DNA of 64,000 bases from JAFLCM01 sp964510955 (GCA_964510955.1 CAZEDW010000019.1:1-64000); one strand, 5' to 3'; numbered from the stretch's first letter, positions 17,215 to 25,755 are shown. Numbers and translations are program-made. The notes: generated by a model not told the origin, from the sequence alone.

Positions 17215-18648
17215 ATGATGGAACTGGCGGGCAAGCGGGTGACGGTGATGGGGCTGGGCAACTTCGGGGGCGGCCTGGGGGCGGCGCGCTGGCTGGCGGC
17301 GCAGGGCGCCGATGTGCTGGTCACCGACGCCGCCCCGCCCGAGAAGCTGGCGGAGGCGGTGGCGATGATCCAGCCGCTTGTAAGCAGCGGGGCGGTCCGC
17401 ACGCGCCTGGGCGAGCACAACATCAGCGACTTCACCGCGACGGACCTGGTCGTCGCCAATCCCGCGGTGCCGACGCCGTGGGACAACCGCTTTCTCCGCG
17501 CGGCCCGGGCGGCGGGCGTGCCTGTTACCACCGAGATGCGCCTGCTCACCGAGCGGCTGCCCAGCCGCGAGCGGGTGATCGGCGTCACCGGCACCGCCGG
17601 CAAGAGCACGACCACCGCGATGATCGCCCACGCCCTGCGGACGCTGGGCGAGCCGGTGTTCCTCGGCGGGAACATCGGCGGCTCGCTGCTGCCCGACCTC
17701 GCATCGATCAAGCCGGACGACTGGGTGGTGCTGGAGGTCTCCAGTGCCATGCTCCACTGGCTCGACGCAAACGCGGGCTACGACGGCGCGCCGGGGTGGT
17801 CGCCGCGCGTGGCGGTGGTGACGAACATCGCGCCCAACCACGTCGATTGGCACGGCTCATTCGAGCACTACGCCGGCAGCAAGCACGTCATCACCGCGCA
17901 TCAGCGAACGGGCGACACGCTGGTGATCGGAGCGAGCGAGGCCGGGCGGGCGCCGGAGACGTGGGAGTCTCCGGCGGGGGTGCGGCGCGTGCGGGTGGAG
18001 ACGCCGGCTGAATACGAGGCCCGCGGGCTGAGCGCCAGGTTGAGGCTGCCGGGGCGCCACAACCGGCAGAACGCGCTGGTGGCGGGCGAAGCGGTCGCTC
18101 ACGCGCTCTCGGCCCCGTCCGCCACGGCCCGCGAGCGCGACGCGCTGATGAAGCAGGTGCTGAGCGCACTGTCCAACTTCGGGGGCCTGGCCCACCGCCT
18201 CCAGTACGCCGCGGAGATCAGGCCCCTCCCGGGGGTGAGCGGGAACGCCGGCGCGTCGGCGTTCAACGACTCCAAATCAACCACGCCCGAGGCCGCGGCG
18301 CTGGCGGTGCAGGCCCTCGCCGAAGACCCGCGCTTCGGCGCCCATCGCGTGCACCTGATCGCGGGCGGTTACGACAAGAAGATCGACCTCGGGCCGATGG
18401 TGAGCGCGGGGGCGGCGTGCGCGGGCGTCTACACCATCGGCGCGACCGGCAGGGGGCTGGCGGACGCCGTGAACTCCGCGGGCGGGCGCGGCTGCTACTG
18501 CCAGACGCTCGAGGCCGCGGTCCGTACCGCCAGGGAAAAGCTCCGCCCCGGCGATGCCCTCCTGCTCAGCCCCGGCTGTGCCAGTTGGGATCAGTTCGTG
18601 AACTTCGAGCGCCGGGGGGAGGAGTTCGTGCGGCTGGTGCGCGGGTGA
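17215..18648 (+). CDS. murD: UDP-N-acetylmuramoylalanine--D-glutamate ligase
   Basis: Adds D-glutamate to UDP-MurNAc-L-Ala, a cytoplasmic step of peptidoglycan precursor synthesis. The 477 residues match MurD. The N-terminal Rossmann-like domain reads GKRVTVMGLGNFGGGLGAAR, the ATP-binding motif is GVTGTAGKSTTTAM (usual GTNGKST) and the middle domain has VVVTNIAPNHVDWHG. The C-terminal domain begins after LRLPGRHNRQNALVAGEAVA, with FNDSKSTTPEAA and LLLSPGCASWDQFVNFERRG, classic MurD features. Two adjacent ATGs at 17215 and 17218 follow GAGGGAG, so the start is 17215 or one codon later. It stands alone, not in a dcw cluster, which is unremarkable in planctomycetes. Confidence 0.94.
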   Translation: MMELAGKRVTVMGLGNFGGGLGAARWLAAQGADVLVTDAAPPEKLAEAVAMIQPLVSSGAVRTRLGEHNISDFTATDLVVANPAVPTPWDNRFLRAARAAGVPVTTEMRLLTERLPSRERVIGVTGTAGKSTTTAMIAHALRTLGEPVFLGGNIGGSLLPDLASIKPDDWVVLEVSSAMLHWLDANAGYDGAPGWSPRVAVVTNIAPNHVDWHGSFEHYAGSKHVITAHQRTGDTLVIGASEAGRAPETWESPAGVRRVRVETPAEYEARGLSARLRLPGRHNRQNALVAGEAVAHALSAPSATARERDALMKQVLSALSNFGGLAHRLQYAAEIRPLPGVSGNAGASAFNDSKSTTPEAAALAVQALAEDPRFGAHRVHLIAGGYDKKIDLGPMVSAGAACAGVYTIGATGRGLADAVNSAGGRGCYCQTLEAAVRTAREKLRPGDALLLSPGCASWDQFVNFERRGEEFVRLVRG

Positions 18649-18685
18649 CCGGGTCGTCGCGGACCCGCTGGCGTACCATGTTCCC

Positions 18686-19603
18686 ATGCCCGACCGCCTC
18701 GACATCGTCAAGACCAACAAGCTCTATATCAACGGCCAGTTCCCCCGGTCTGAATCGGGGCGGTCGCTGGTGGTGAAGGACGTCGTCGGCGAGGTGACGG
18801 CCCACGCGTGCCTCGCGTCGCGCAAAGACCTCCGAGATGCCGTGGTCGCCGCCCGGGCGGCCCATGATGGCTGGCTGAAGCGCTCGGCGTACAACCGCGG
18901 GCAGATCCTCTACCGCATGGCGGAGATGATGGAGGGCAAGCGGGGTGAGTTCGAGTCGCTGATCGCGGCGGGGATCGAGGCGGCGCGGGCGGCGAGCAAG
19001 AAAAAGGTCAAGGGCGCCGCGGCAGCCGGGGAACTCGCGGGCATCGAGGTCACCGCGTCCATCGATCGCCTGATCGCGTTCGCCGGGTGGGCGGACAAGT
19101 TCTCGCAGGTGCTGGGCTGCCACAACACGGTCAACGGGCCGTATTACAACTTCACAGTCGCCGAGGGGACGGGCGTCGTGGCGATTGTGGCGCCGGATCA
19201 GCCGAGCCTGCTGGGGCTGGTGAGCCTGCTGGCCCCGGCGGTGTGCTCGGGGAGCACGGTGGTCGCGCTGGGGAGCGAGAGCGCGCCGCTGGCCACGTGC
19301 GTGTTGGGCGAGGTGTGCGGCACGAGCGACGTGCCCGCGGGCGTGATCAACCTGCTCACGGGCAGCCGCGAAGAGCTGGTGGGCCAGATCGCCGAACACC
19401 GCGACATCGACGCCGTTGTGGCGGCCAACATGCCTTCGGCTCAAGCCGAGCGCCTGCGCCTGGGGTCGGCGAACAACATCAAGCGCGTCGTGACCCGTGA
19501 GGTGGGCGCGGCCGAGTGGTTCGATTCCGGGGCGTGCGAGTCGCCGTGGTGGATCGAGCCGACTGTCGAGATGAAGACCATCTGGCACCCCTCGGCCACG
19601 TGA
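18686..19603 (+). CDS. Truncated aldehyde dehydrogenase homologue, catalytic core missing
   Basis: 305 residues related to the N-terminal and cofactor-binding part of aldehyde dehydrogenases: KLYINGQFPRSESGRS is the strand preceding the usual INGxx, then LRDAVVAARAAHDGWLKRSA, NRGQILYRMAEMMEGKR, and VVAIVAPDQPSLLGLVSLLA. Full-length enzymes have ~480-500 residues; here the protein ends ~SPWWIEPTVEMKTIWHPSAT, before the part that normally carries ELGGK and the catalytic GQxC. So the protein cannot be an ordinary ALDH. Shortened homologues like this occur elsewhere, usually next to a full-length ALDH, and none is visible nearby. A regulatory or subunit role is possible but unproven. The start ATG at 18686 has no strong ribosome site. 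The strong inverted repeat at 19604 follows immediately. Confidence 0.75.
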   Translation: MPDRLDIVKTNKLYINGQFPRSESGRSLVVKDVVGEVTAHACLASRKDLRDAVVAARAAHDGWLKRSAYNRGQILYRMAEMMEGKRGEFESLIAAGIEAARAASKKKVKGAAAAGELAGIEVTASIDRLIAFAGWADKFSQVLGCHNTVNGPYYNFTVAEGTGVVAIVAPDQPSLLGLVSLLAPAVCSGSTVVALGSESAPLATCVLGEVCGTSDVPAGVINLLTGSREELVGQIAEHRDIDAVVAANMPSAQAERLRLGSANNIKRVVTREVGAAEWFDSGACESPWWIEPTVEMKTIWHPSAT

Positions 19604-19686
19604 GACCGCTCTGGGGCCCCATGGGCCGTCGTGGACGTCACGGGCACGACTCCCCCAGGCCTCACAGGCGGGGCCCATAAGCGGTC
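19604..19686. repeat. Inverted-repeat element after the ALDH-like gene
   Basis: Arms of 17 nt pair at 14 positions: GACCGCTCTGGGGCCCC (19604-19620) against GGGGCCCATAAGCGGTC (19670-19686), with outer 7 nt and inner 7 nt perfectly paired and a mismatched centre. A smaller hairpin, GTCGTG/CACGAC (19628-19633, 19645-19650), lies inside. It starts right after the stop codon, with no T-run following, so it is not a typical intrinsic terminator. It resembles the GTGCCAC elements in layout but not in sequence. Confidence 0.5.
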
Positions 19687-19785
19687 CGAGAACGGCTCGG
19701 CGTCAATCCACAACCCGATCGCGCCGACTTCACGGGGGCCGTACGCGCACGGGCGTCCCGGGTGCGGGCGGCGGGGAGTTGGGTG

Positions 19786-20838
19786 ATGACCGAACCAGCC
19801 GTCGAGAGAAGTTCCGAGTTCCCGGACAGCGCCGCGGACATCGTATTTGGTGGCGCGGGGCCCGGCCCCTCGGTTGAACGGTTGCGTCCGTCGGTCACGC
19901 CGGTGTCACGCGCGATCATGCTGACCGTGGGTGTGGCGGCGACCACTGGCCTGAGCGTATTGACCGGTCATGCGCTGGGGTACCAGCTCCGGGCGAGCGT
20001 GCTGTTTGCGTTGCCGCTGGGGGTGGTGGTGGGGGTGCTGTTCGCGGTGCTGCTGATCCTCCGTCCAGCGCGGGCCCAGGCCCGCCACCTGACCGAGATG
20101 GCGTCGCGGATCGACCGCGTGGCCAAGTCTGATCGCAGCGCCGGCTTCGACGACCTGATCTGCCTCGAAGACGAGCACGAGCTGATGGTGATCGCCCGCG
20201 CCGTCCACACGGCCCTGGCGACGGCGCACGCCGACCGGCTGGAGGCGGCCCGCCTGCGCCGCGAGATGGACGCGCGCGTCGAGCAGCAGACACGGGCCAA
20301 CACCGCGCAGCTGGCGCGGCTATCCACCACGGACGAGCTCACGGGGCTGGTGAACCGCAGGGGGCTCGACCAGTTCCTGCGGGCGGCGTACTCGGCGATG
20401 GCCGATGGCGGCCCCGAGTTCGCCCTGGTCGCCATCGACCTCGATCACTTCAAGCGACTCAACGATACGTGCGGGCACGACAAGGGTGACCTGGCGCTGC
20501 AGGCGGCGGCCGAGATCATGGAGGCGGGGATCCGCGCCGGAGACCTGGCGGCCCGGGCGGGGGGCGATGAGCTATTCCTGGTGCTCAGGGCGATCAAGCC
20601 TGAGCAGGCGATTGTGATCGCTTCGCGGATCGCCGACCTGTATTCGCGCCACCCCGAGGGCAAGGGCCTTCCGTGGCCCACCATGTCGATGGGCGTGGCC
20701 ATGGCCCGGCGCCACCGGGCGAGGTCGCCCGAGCACCTGCGCCAGCTCGCCGACGCGGCGCTCTACCACGGCAAGCGCGCCGGGCGGTCGCGCTGCGTGA
20801 TGTACTCGCAGGAAATGCAGCTCCGCGCGGCGGCGTGA
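19786..20838 (+). CDS. Membrane-anchored diguanylate cyclase (GGDEF)
   Basis: Predicted to make cyclic di-GMP from two GTP. The start is the ATG at 19786, where GGAG precedes the codon, giving about 350 residues. The N-terminal ~70 residues precede two membrane helices (AIMLTVGVAATTGLSVLTG and ASVLFALPLGVVVGVLFAVL), then a HAMP-like and coiled-coil linker (RRMDARVEQQTRANTAQLAR region). The GGDEF domain begins near DELTGLVNRRGLDQFL, with DLDHFKRLNDTCGHDKGD. The signature is AGGDELFLV: GGDEL instead of GGDEF/GGEEF, which is often tolerated. An inhibitory I-site RAGD lies five residues ahead. The HD-GYP protein at 23963 could degrade the same second messenger. Confidence 0.88.
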   Translation: MTEPAVERSSEFPDSAADIVFGGAGPGPSVERLRPSVTPVSRAIMLTVGVAATTGLSVLTGHALGYQLRASVLFALPLGVVVGVLFAVLLILRPARAQARHLTEMASRIDRVAKSDRSAGFDDLICLEDEHELMVIARAVHTALATAHADRLEAARLRREMDARVEQQTRANTAQLARLSTTDELTGLVNRRGLDQFLRAAYSAMADGGPEFALVAIDLDHFKRLNDTCGHDKGDLALQAAAEIMEAGIRAGDLAARAGGDELFLVLRAIKPEQAIVIASRIADLYSRHPEGKGLPWPTMSMGVAMARRHRARSPEHLRQLADAALYHGKRAGRSRCVMYSQEMQLRAAA

Positions 20839-20851
20839 GAGGCGGCCCGAA

Positions 20852-21493
20852 TCAGGCGCCGGTCAGCCAGTTGATCAGCCACACAACGCCGATCACCGCG
20901 ATCGCAACGCTGGCGAGCGACATCCGCACGATGCTCCACAGCCGCTCGCGACGGCGGCGCACCAGCTCGGGGTGCGGGATGAGGTCGAGGCGTTCGTCGC
21001 CCGCCGCCGCGGCGCGCCCGGTGAGCCCCTGGCGGAACCGGTCCTGCACGACGGCGATGATGAGGTTGGCGTCGAAGGGTCGCAGGCCGAGCCGCTCGGC
21101 GGTGGAGACCAGGGCACGCCGGCGCTCGGGCGCGAGGATCGCCGCCCGCCCGCCGTCGAGTTGCTCCGCGACGCGCTGGGCCATGATGCCGCGTGCATCG
21201 GCGCCGGAGATGGCGGACGAGCGCTTGTTTTCCTTGATGATCGCCTTGGTGCGTTGGGCGGCCTCGCGCCGCTCCTGGGCGGTGATGCCGGAGTTGGGCG
21301 ACAGCTCGTGGCGGACCAGCCGCAGGCCGTTTGCGCGCGCGCCGCGGGTCCCGTGGCCCGTGGCGTGTGGATCGGTGAGCGTGCCGTGGCCGGTCAGGTG
21401 GCCGTCGAACTGATCGGGCGCAGCGGGGCCGGTGCCGCGCGGGGCGCGCGGCGGCATGGGCTTGAACTCGGGATGGTCCGAGGGAGGGCGCAT
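20852..21493 (-). CDS. Hypothetical membrane protein, C-terminal TM segment
   Basis: A 213-residue protein with no known domain that I recognise. The N-terminal ~60 residues are Pro/Gly/His-rich (FDGHLTGHGTLTDPHATGHG). A charged helical middle includes TAQERREAAQRTKAIIKENK and EQLDGGRAAILAPERRRALV. Near the C-terminus, LWSIVRMSLASVAIAVIGVV followed by WLINWLTGA is one hydrophobic TM segment, so the protein probably hangs from the inner membrane with its bulk in the cytoplasm. It faces the GGDEF gene with a 13-nt gap; no link between them is evident. Start ATG at 21493 is the longest option. Confidence 0.6.
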   Translation of the reverse strand: MRPPSDHPEFKPMPPRAPRGTGPAAPDQFDGHLTGHGTLTDPHATGHGTRGARANGLRLVRHELSPNSGITAQERREAAQRTKAIIKENKRSSAISGADARGIMAQRVAEQLDGGRAAILAPERRRALVSTAERLGLRPFDANLIIAVVQDRFRQGLTGRAAAAGDERLDLIPHPELVRRRRERLWSIVRMSLASVAIAVIGVVWLINWLTGA

Positions 21494-21789
21494 CTTCGTA
21501 CCAGTAGTGTGCGGCCTGCGCGGGGTCGGAGTCGGGTCAACCCGGCGGGAAACGCTGAATAGGGGTGCGGCGGCGCGTTTGGGCGCACCGGCGCGGGTGG
21601 TATCGATTGTCCGGTCATCCCTGACAGCGCGTCCGTGGCCGAAGGCCGCCAGGAGTCTCGCATATCCGGTACCGTGGTGCTTGGGTGGGCGTGCTGTTCC
21701 ACCGAGAATTCAGAGACAGGTGCGCCGGCTTTGCCGAACGCTCGACGGTTATCCGGACGCAGCGCCCATTCCTACCCTGAAACCACACC
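21494..21789. other. Non-coding stretch with no recognised feature
   Basis: About 296 nt between the divergent genes at 21493 and 21790. It should hold promoters for both, but I found no hexamer pair convincing enough to list, and no RNA gene or repeat element. Confidence 0.4.
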
Positions 21790-22338
21790 GTGACGATGAC
21801 CCTTGACCCAACTCCCGCCGGGCCGGCGGCCCAGCCCGCAGGCGTGAAGCCTTCCGACGCTGACCTGCTGTCGAACGTACTCACGTCCGACCTGGCGCCC
21901 GACGCGGTGCTGGAGCGGCTGCTCGGCTCGGCCAAGCGAGGCAAGCTGCCGGGGTACGAGCGGGTCTCGGGCGCAACGCCCGCGCAGTTCCGCGTGAGCG
22001 TGTTCGGTGAGCCGTACGACCGCGAGCTGATCGGCACGGTGCAACCCGGGCCGTCGGGCGGATCGGTGATCACGTTCGAGTGCCGCCTGCTGCGGAAGCT
22101 GCCGGCGACCGTGGTCATCATCACAGTCCTCAGCTTCCAGCCGGGGATGTGGCTGACGGACCAGATGCTCAACATCTACTGGGCGTGGTACCGCGCCCAT
22201 GTGACGACGTGGTGGTGGTACATGCCGCTGATGATCCTGAGCCTGCCGATGCTGTGGAAGCAGTTCAAGGCGAGCGAGGCGGCGACGGCGCAGGAGCGGG
22301 TAAAGGTGCTGGGGAAGATCCGAGACGCGCTCAGGTGA
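21790..22338 (+). CDS. Hypothetical membrane protein
   Basis: 182 residues (start GTG at 21790, or ATG at 21796 two codons later). Residues 1-~100 are soluble (DADLLSNVLTSDLAPDAVLE, with YERVSGATPAQFRVSVFGEP and SVITFECRLLRKLPAT), followed by two predicted TM segments: VVIITVLSFQPGMWLTDQML and TTWWWYMPLMILSLPMLWKQ. A basic, helical C-terminus (EAATAQERVKVLGKIRDALR) follows. No family is recognised. It ends 8 nt inside the convergent gene at 22331. A compact membrane protein is clear; function is not. Confidence 0.6.
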   Translation: MTMTLDPTPAGPAAQPAGVKPSDADLLSNVLTSDLAPDAVLERLLGSAKRGKLPGYERVSGATPAQFRVSVFGEPYDRELIGTVQPGPSGGSVITFECRLLRKLPATVVIITVLSFQPGMWLTDQMLNIYWAWYRAHVTTWWWYMPLMILSLPMLWKQFKASEAATAQERVKVLGKIRDALR

Positions 22339-23149
22339 GAGGACGCCGGCGCGGGGCGAGCAGCATCGTCAGGAATGCGCCGATGACGCCGGCGCCGGGC
22401 TCGGGCACGGCGACGATGTAGATCGCGTAGCTGGTGCCGCCGTTGAATGTGGCGTTGATGCCGGAGACGGTGCGAGTCAGGTAGTCGAGGTAGTACGACT
22501 GATGCCAGCGCCCGCCGTTGTTGGAGGCGTTGGCGAGGCCGAAGCGGAGGGGGCCCAGTGAGCCGTTGGCGGTGGGCTGGTCGATGTCCGCGCCGTCGCG
22601 GATGTTGACAACCAACCCATTGGTGGTAGGCGGGCTCGCGCCGGGACGCAGCGTGAGGTTGAGCACAAACATGTGCTGAATCCCGGTGAGGTTGCCGGTG
22701 TAGGTGCCGTCGGGGATCGACACTTGGTCGCCGCTGGTGATGAACGCGGTTGAGAACCAGACGCCCTGGGCGATGCCGGCCCGGAAACCGGACATGGTCG
22801 TGGTGGAGCCGGATGCGCCCGGGTTGACCGCGCCGAGCGACACGATGGTGATGTAGCCATCGCCGATGGTGTTTGGGTTGCCGTCACCTGGGAGCGGCGG
22901 GCCCGCAGGGTCCATGGAGAAATAGTTGTCGTACATCTCCGATGGTGTCAGCGGCCCCTCAGGGGCGGGAGGGAAGACGCCCGATGACCCACGGCTGTCC
23001 TGGAACGAGCCCAGCGCCGGCGTCCACGTGACGGGGTTGCCGATGCTGCCGGGCACGACGCCCGCGTCGCACACGTTGACCTGGAATGGGTCGGCGCGCA
23101 CGGTAGCGGTCGAGGCGAGCAGGGCCGCAACGGTCAGGGGCAGCTTCAT
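22331..23149 (-). CDS. Secreted protein with PEP-CTERM sorting signal
   Basis: 272 residues. The N-terminus MKLPLTVAALLASTATVRAD is a signal peptide, and VPEPGAGVIGAFLTMLLAPR with trailing Arg is a PEP-CTERM signal (VPEPG, hydrophobic helix, basic end). The body has no recognised catalytic domain; it contains features of an envelope or matrix protein (Gly/Asn-rich, MSGFRAGIAQGVWFSTAFI, WHQSYYLDYLTRTVSGINAT). In systems where it has been studied, the PEP-CTERM tail is cut by an exosortase; no exosortase gene is in this window. It overlaps the end of the convergent gene by 8 nt. Confidence 0.8.
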   Translation of the reverse strand: MKLPLTVAALLASTATVRADPFQVNVCDAGVVPGSIGNPVTWTPALGSFQDSRGSSGVFPPAPEGPLTPSEMYDNYFSMDPAGPPLPGDGNPNTIGDGYITIVSLGAVNPGASGSTTTMSGFRAGIAQGVWFSTAFITSGDQVSIPDGTYTGNLTGIQHMFVLNLTLRPGASPPTTNGLVVNIRDGADIDQPTANGSLGPLRFGLANASNNGGRWHQSYYLDYLTRTVSGINATFNGGTSYAIYIVAVPEPGAGVIGAFLTMLLAPRRRPLT

Positions 23150-23301
23150 GGCAAATCCTCCGGGGGACGCCCAAGTGTATGCGCGTTTTTGTTGTGAGCG
23201 AGCGACCGTCTCTGGTCAAAGGAACGCCGCGCTGGAGCCGCAAGGCGACTCCGGGCCGGCGGGGACCGACTGGGTACCCACGAAGACCCGGGCAACACGT
23301 C

Positions 23302-23775
23302 TTATGCCCGCTTCTGTGGAGGGATTCCAATGTCTTCGTTCCAAAGGTCCGCGCGCTTCTTGATGAACTCGCGCATCAGCTTGATGCAGCGGGGGTCCTG
23401 CACCACCACGGTGGCAATGCCGCGCTCGCCCATCAGGTCTTCGCCGCCGAGAAAGGTCTTGTTCTCGCCGATGATGACGCGGGGGATGCGGTGCAGCAGC
23501 GCGGTGCCGGTGCACATGATGCAAGGGCTGAGGGTGGACGCGAGGACGAGCTTGTGCCAGTCGCGCCGGCGCCCGGCGTTGCGGATGCACGAGACCTCGG
23601 CGTGCGCGGTGGTGTCGCCGCTCTGGACTCGCATGTTGTGGCCCACGGCCAGCACGGTGCCGTCGGGCAGGCCCAGGGCCGAGCCGATGGGGATGCCGCC
23701 CTCGTCGTAGCTCTTGAGGGCCTGCTGGTAGGCGGCGTCGAGCAGGGACTGGTCGGCGTGGGCAAGCTTGGGCAT
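23302..23775 (-). CDS. Cytosine deaminase, yeast (FCY1)-type
   Basis: Zinc-dependent deaminase converting cytosine to uracil, in pyrimidine salvage. The 157 residues closely match the size and motif layout of the fungal enzyme (158 residues). The zinc and catalytic residues are H58/E60 (TAHAEV) and C85/C88 (SPCIMC). Shared stretches include EGGIPIG, GHNMR, TLSPCIMCTGTALLH and VVQDPRCIKLMREFIKKR, ending in WNEDIG as in yeast. Most bacteria use the unrelated amidohydrolase CodA or the related guanine/tRNA-adenosine deaminases for such roles, so this subtype is notable. The start at 23775 (ATG) gives the fungal-length protein; a frame open to 24000 lacks coding character. It is divergent from the HD-GYP gene. 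A related substrate (creatinine, guanine or other) cannot be excluded. Confidence 0.85.
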   Translation of the reverse strand: MPKLAHADQSLLDAAYQQALKSYDEGGIPIGSALGLPDGTVLAVGHNMRVQSGDTTAHAEVSCIRNAGRRRDWHKLVLASTLSPCIMCTGTALLHRIPRVIIGENKTFLGGEDLMGERGIATVVVQDPRCIKLMREFIKKRADLWNEDIGIPPQKRA

Positions 23776-23962
23776 GGCGCGGATGGTAATGCAGCGGCGA
23801 GCCGGGGCGAGACACGGGAGGGTTCCCGGACCCTCGCAGGCGGTGCGCCCTGTGCCGGTTGGATCACGGTCGGCGGGCTGTCGGGGGTCAACCGGCGTGA
23901 TGCGTTCCCCGATAATTCTCGGGGCGAACAAGCGTGGGCGCCCCGTGGGAGGTCGCGCGCGA

Positions 23963-25195
23963 ATGCTGCTAGTTCCAACCGATGCGCTCCGGGCGGGCAT
24001 GACGCTGGCTCAGCCCGTGCTCCACCCCGACCGCGACGACCTGTGCCTTCTGGCCACCGGCTTCACGCTCGACAACAAGGCGATCCTGCACCTGCGTGAG
24101 TTCGGAGTGCTGAACGCCTGGATCAGCTTCCCGGGGCTGGACGAGCTGGACGAGCAGGCCGCGCCGCGCATCAACATGGGGCACATGGACCTGCTCCGCG
24201 TGATGAGCCGCTCGGTGGACGAGATGGAGCGCCGCGTCAGTGTCAAGATGAACGTGACGAACTACCGGCGGTCGGTGCACTCGATGCTCGGCGAGATCGT
24301 CTCCAGCCCGGACCACAACCCGGTGACCGACCAGCTCTCGGCGTGCGGGCCGACGCTGACGGGGCACCTGGCGAACTGCACCTATCTGTCGCTGCTGATC
24401 GGGGCGCACCTGACGGGCTACCTGCGGTCGCAGCGCCGCTCGCTTCCGCCGGATGTCGCGGAGAACACCGCCCAGCTCGGCATGGGGGCGCTGCTTCACG
24501 ACGTCGGAAAGGTGTCGATGCCCGAAGAGCTCCGCACCAAGCACGTGCTCGACCCTGAGTCCGCCTGGCCGGAGTACCAGACCCACTGCCAGACCGGTTT
24601 CGACGAGGTGCACCAGCACGTCTCGGCGGTCGCGGCCAACATCGTGCTCAACCATCACCAGCGCTTCGACGGCACGGGCTTCCCGCGGCGCAAGTGCGCG
24701 GCGAAAGAGGAAGTGGGGGGGATGGCGGGCTCGCGCATCCACGTGTTTGCGCGCATCGTCGCGGTCGTGGACGTGTTCGATCACCTGCTCTGCCCCAAGG
24801 GGAAGCCGGTGCCCACGGTGCTGGCGCTGCACGCGCTGAGCGACGAGCGGTTCAAGGGCTGGTTCGACCCGGTCATTCTGGAGGCCCTGCGGAGGCTGGT
24901 GCCGCCGTTCATGGTCGGCTCAATGGTGAATCTCAGCGACGGCACGCTGGCGGCGGTGGTGGCGAATCACCCCGAGGCCCCGTGCCGCCCGACGGTCCGC
25001 CTGCTGAGCAAGCCCGTCAGCGCCCACGACAGCCGTGCTACCCGCCAGCTCGACCTGCGCATGTGCCGCAATCTCAGCGTGGCCATGGTGGACGGCGTGG
25101 ACGTGCGGCACTGCCTGTACACCGGTGAGTTTGAGCCGCTGCCGGCGCAGGGCACGCTCGGGGCGGCCTTTGACACCATCACGACGTATCTCTGA
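23963..25195 (+). CDS. HD-GYP domain phosphodiesterase-like protein
   Basis: Predicted cyclic di-GMP phosphodiesterase, 410 residues from the ATG at 23963, where GGGAGG precedes at ~10 nt. The N-terminal ~120 residues (LRAGMTLAQPVLHPDRDD, GFTLDNKAILHLREFGVLNA) match the small domain often found before HD-GYP domains. The HD domain follows: H135, LLHDVGKVSMPEEL with H179/D180 and K183, and HHQRFDGTGFP at 231-241 as a variant HHExxDGxGYP (Tyr to Phe). The metal-binding set appears complete. A C-terminal PilZ-like tail is not clear. Together with the GGDEF protein at 19786 it implies c-di-GMP signalling in this cell; no physical coupling is visible. Confidence 0.88.
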   Translation: MLLVPTDALRAGMTLAQPVLHPDRDDLCLLATGFTLDNKAILHLREFGVLNAWISFPGLDELDEQAAPRINMGHMDLLRVMSRSVDEMERRVSVKMNVTNYRRSVHSMLGEIVSSPDHNPVTDQLSACGPTLTGHLANCTYLSLLIGAHLTGYLRSQRRSLPPDVAENTAQLGMGALLHDVGKVSMPEELRTKHVLDPESAWPEYQTHCQTGFDEVHQHVSAVAANIVLNHHQRFDGTGFPRRKCAAKEEVGGMAGSRIHVFARIVAVVDVFDHLLCPKGKPVPTVLALHALSDERFKGWFDPVILEALRRLVPPFMVGSMVNLSDGTLAAVVANHPEAPCRPTVRLLSKPVSAHDSRATRQLDLRMCRNLSVAMVDGVDVRHCLYTGEFEPLPAQGTLGAAFDTITTYL

Positions 25196-25219
25196 GCCAC
25201 AGCGCGGTAGACTGGCGCG

Positions 25220-25642
25220 ATGCTCACCATCCATCGGCGCCCGGTTGTCGCTCTGGTCTTGAGTGTTTGCTCTGTCGTAGCCTTGTGCGGCTGCGCGGGC
25301 GGGACGCGCGGCTCATCGGTTACGCTGCCGAGACTCGGCTCGATCGGGCACCTCGTGCTGATCAAGCTCAACGACCCCGGTCAGGCGAGCGAGTTGATCC
25401 AGGACACCTACGCCCGGTTCACGGCGATCTCCTCTGTGCACGACCTGCACTGCGGCATGTGCTTCGGGGCCGACCGCCCCAGCGCGATCACCGATTTCGA
25501 CGTGGCGATCTCTATGAACTTTGACGACAAGGCCGGGTACGACGCCTACCTCTCCTCGCCCCAGCACAAAGAGGCATTGGAGAAGTGGAAGCCGCGCTTC
25601 GCATCGCTGCGGATGGTGGACATCACCCCCGCCCCGCGTTGA
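25220..25642 (+). CDS. Lipoprotein with Dabb (stress-response A/B barrel) domain
   Basis: 140 residues. The N-terminus (VVALVLSVCSVVALCGCAGG) is a lipoprotein signal with a plausible Cys lipobox (ALCGC). The rest is a dimeric alpha/beta barrel of the Dabb type: HLVLIKLNDPGQASELIQDT, FDVAISMNFDDKAGYDAYLS and HKEALEKWKPRFASLRMVDI. Dabb proteins form small beta-barrel dimers; many have no proven function. A possible -10 hexamer TAGACT lies 12 nt before the start. It is 24 nt downstream of the HD-GYP gene and may be cotranscribed. Confidence 0.75.
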   Translation: MLTIHRRPVVALVLSVCSVVALCGCAGGTRGSSVTLPRLGSIGHLVLIKLNDPGQASELIQDTYARFTAISSVHDLHCGMCFGADRPSAITDFDVAISMNFDDKAGYDAYLSSPQHKEALEKWKPRFASLRMVDITPAPR

Positions 25643-25656
25643 AAACGCCGGAACTG

Positions 25657-25735
25657 GTGCCACGGGCTGCCCGTGCGACCGGCTAAAGCAGCAAAGCAAT
25701 AACACGGCCACGCCGAGGACGGCGAGGCCGTGGCA
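25657..25735. repeat. GTGCCAC two-hairpin repeat element, copy C
   Basis: GTGCCAC (25657-25663) to GTGGCA (25730-25735). The left hairpin is CACGGG/CCCGTG with a 3-nt loop. The right hairpin pairs CACGGCC with GGCCGTG around CGCCG/CGGCG. Compared with copy A (stem CACGGGC/GCCCGTG), one base pair is swapped on both sides, a compensatory change. It fills the space between two convergent lipoprotein genes. Confidence 0.7.
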
Positions 25736-25755
25736 GGATCCACCGTCTTAGCCGA

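Noticed and set aside
19604..19686. Intrinsic terminator of the ALDH-like gene
   Set aside because: No T-run follows and the pairing is interrupted, so it is listed as an inverted repeat only.
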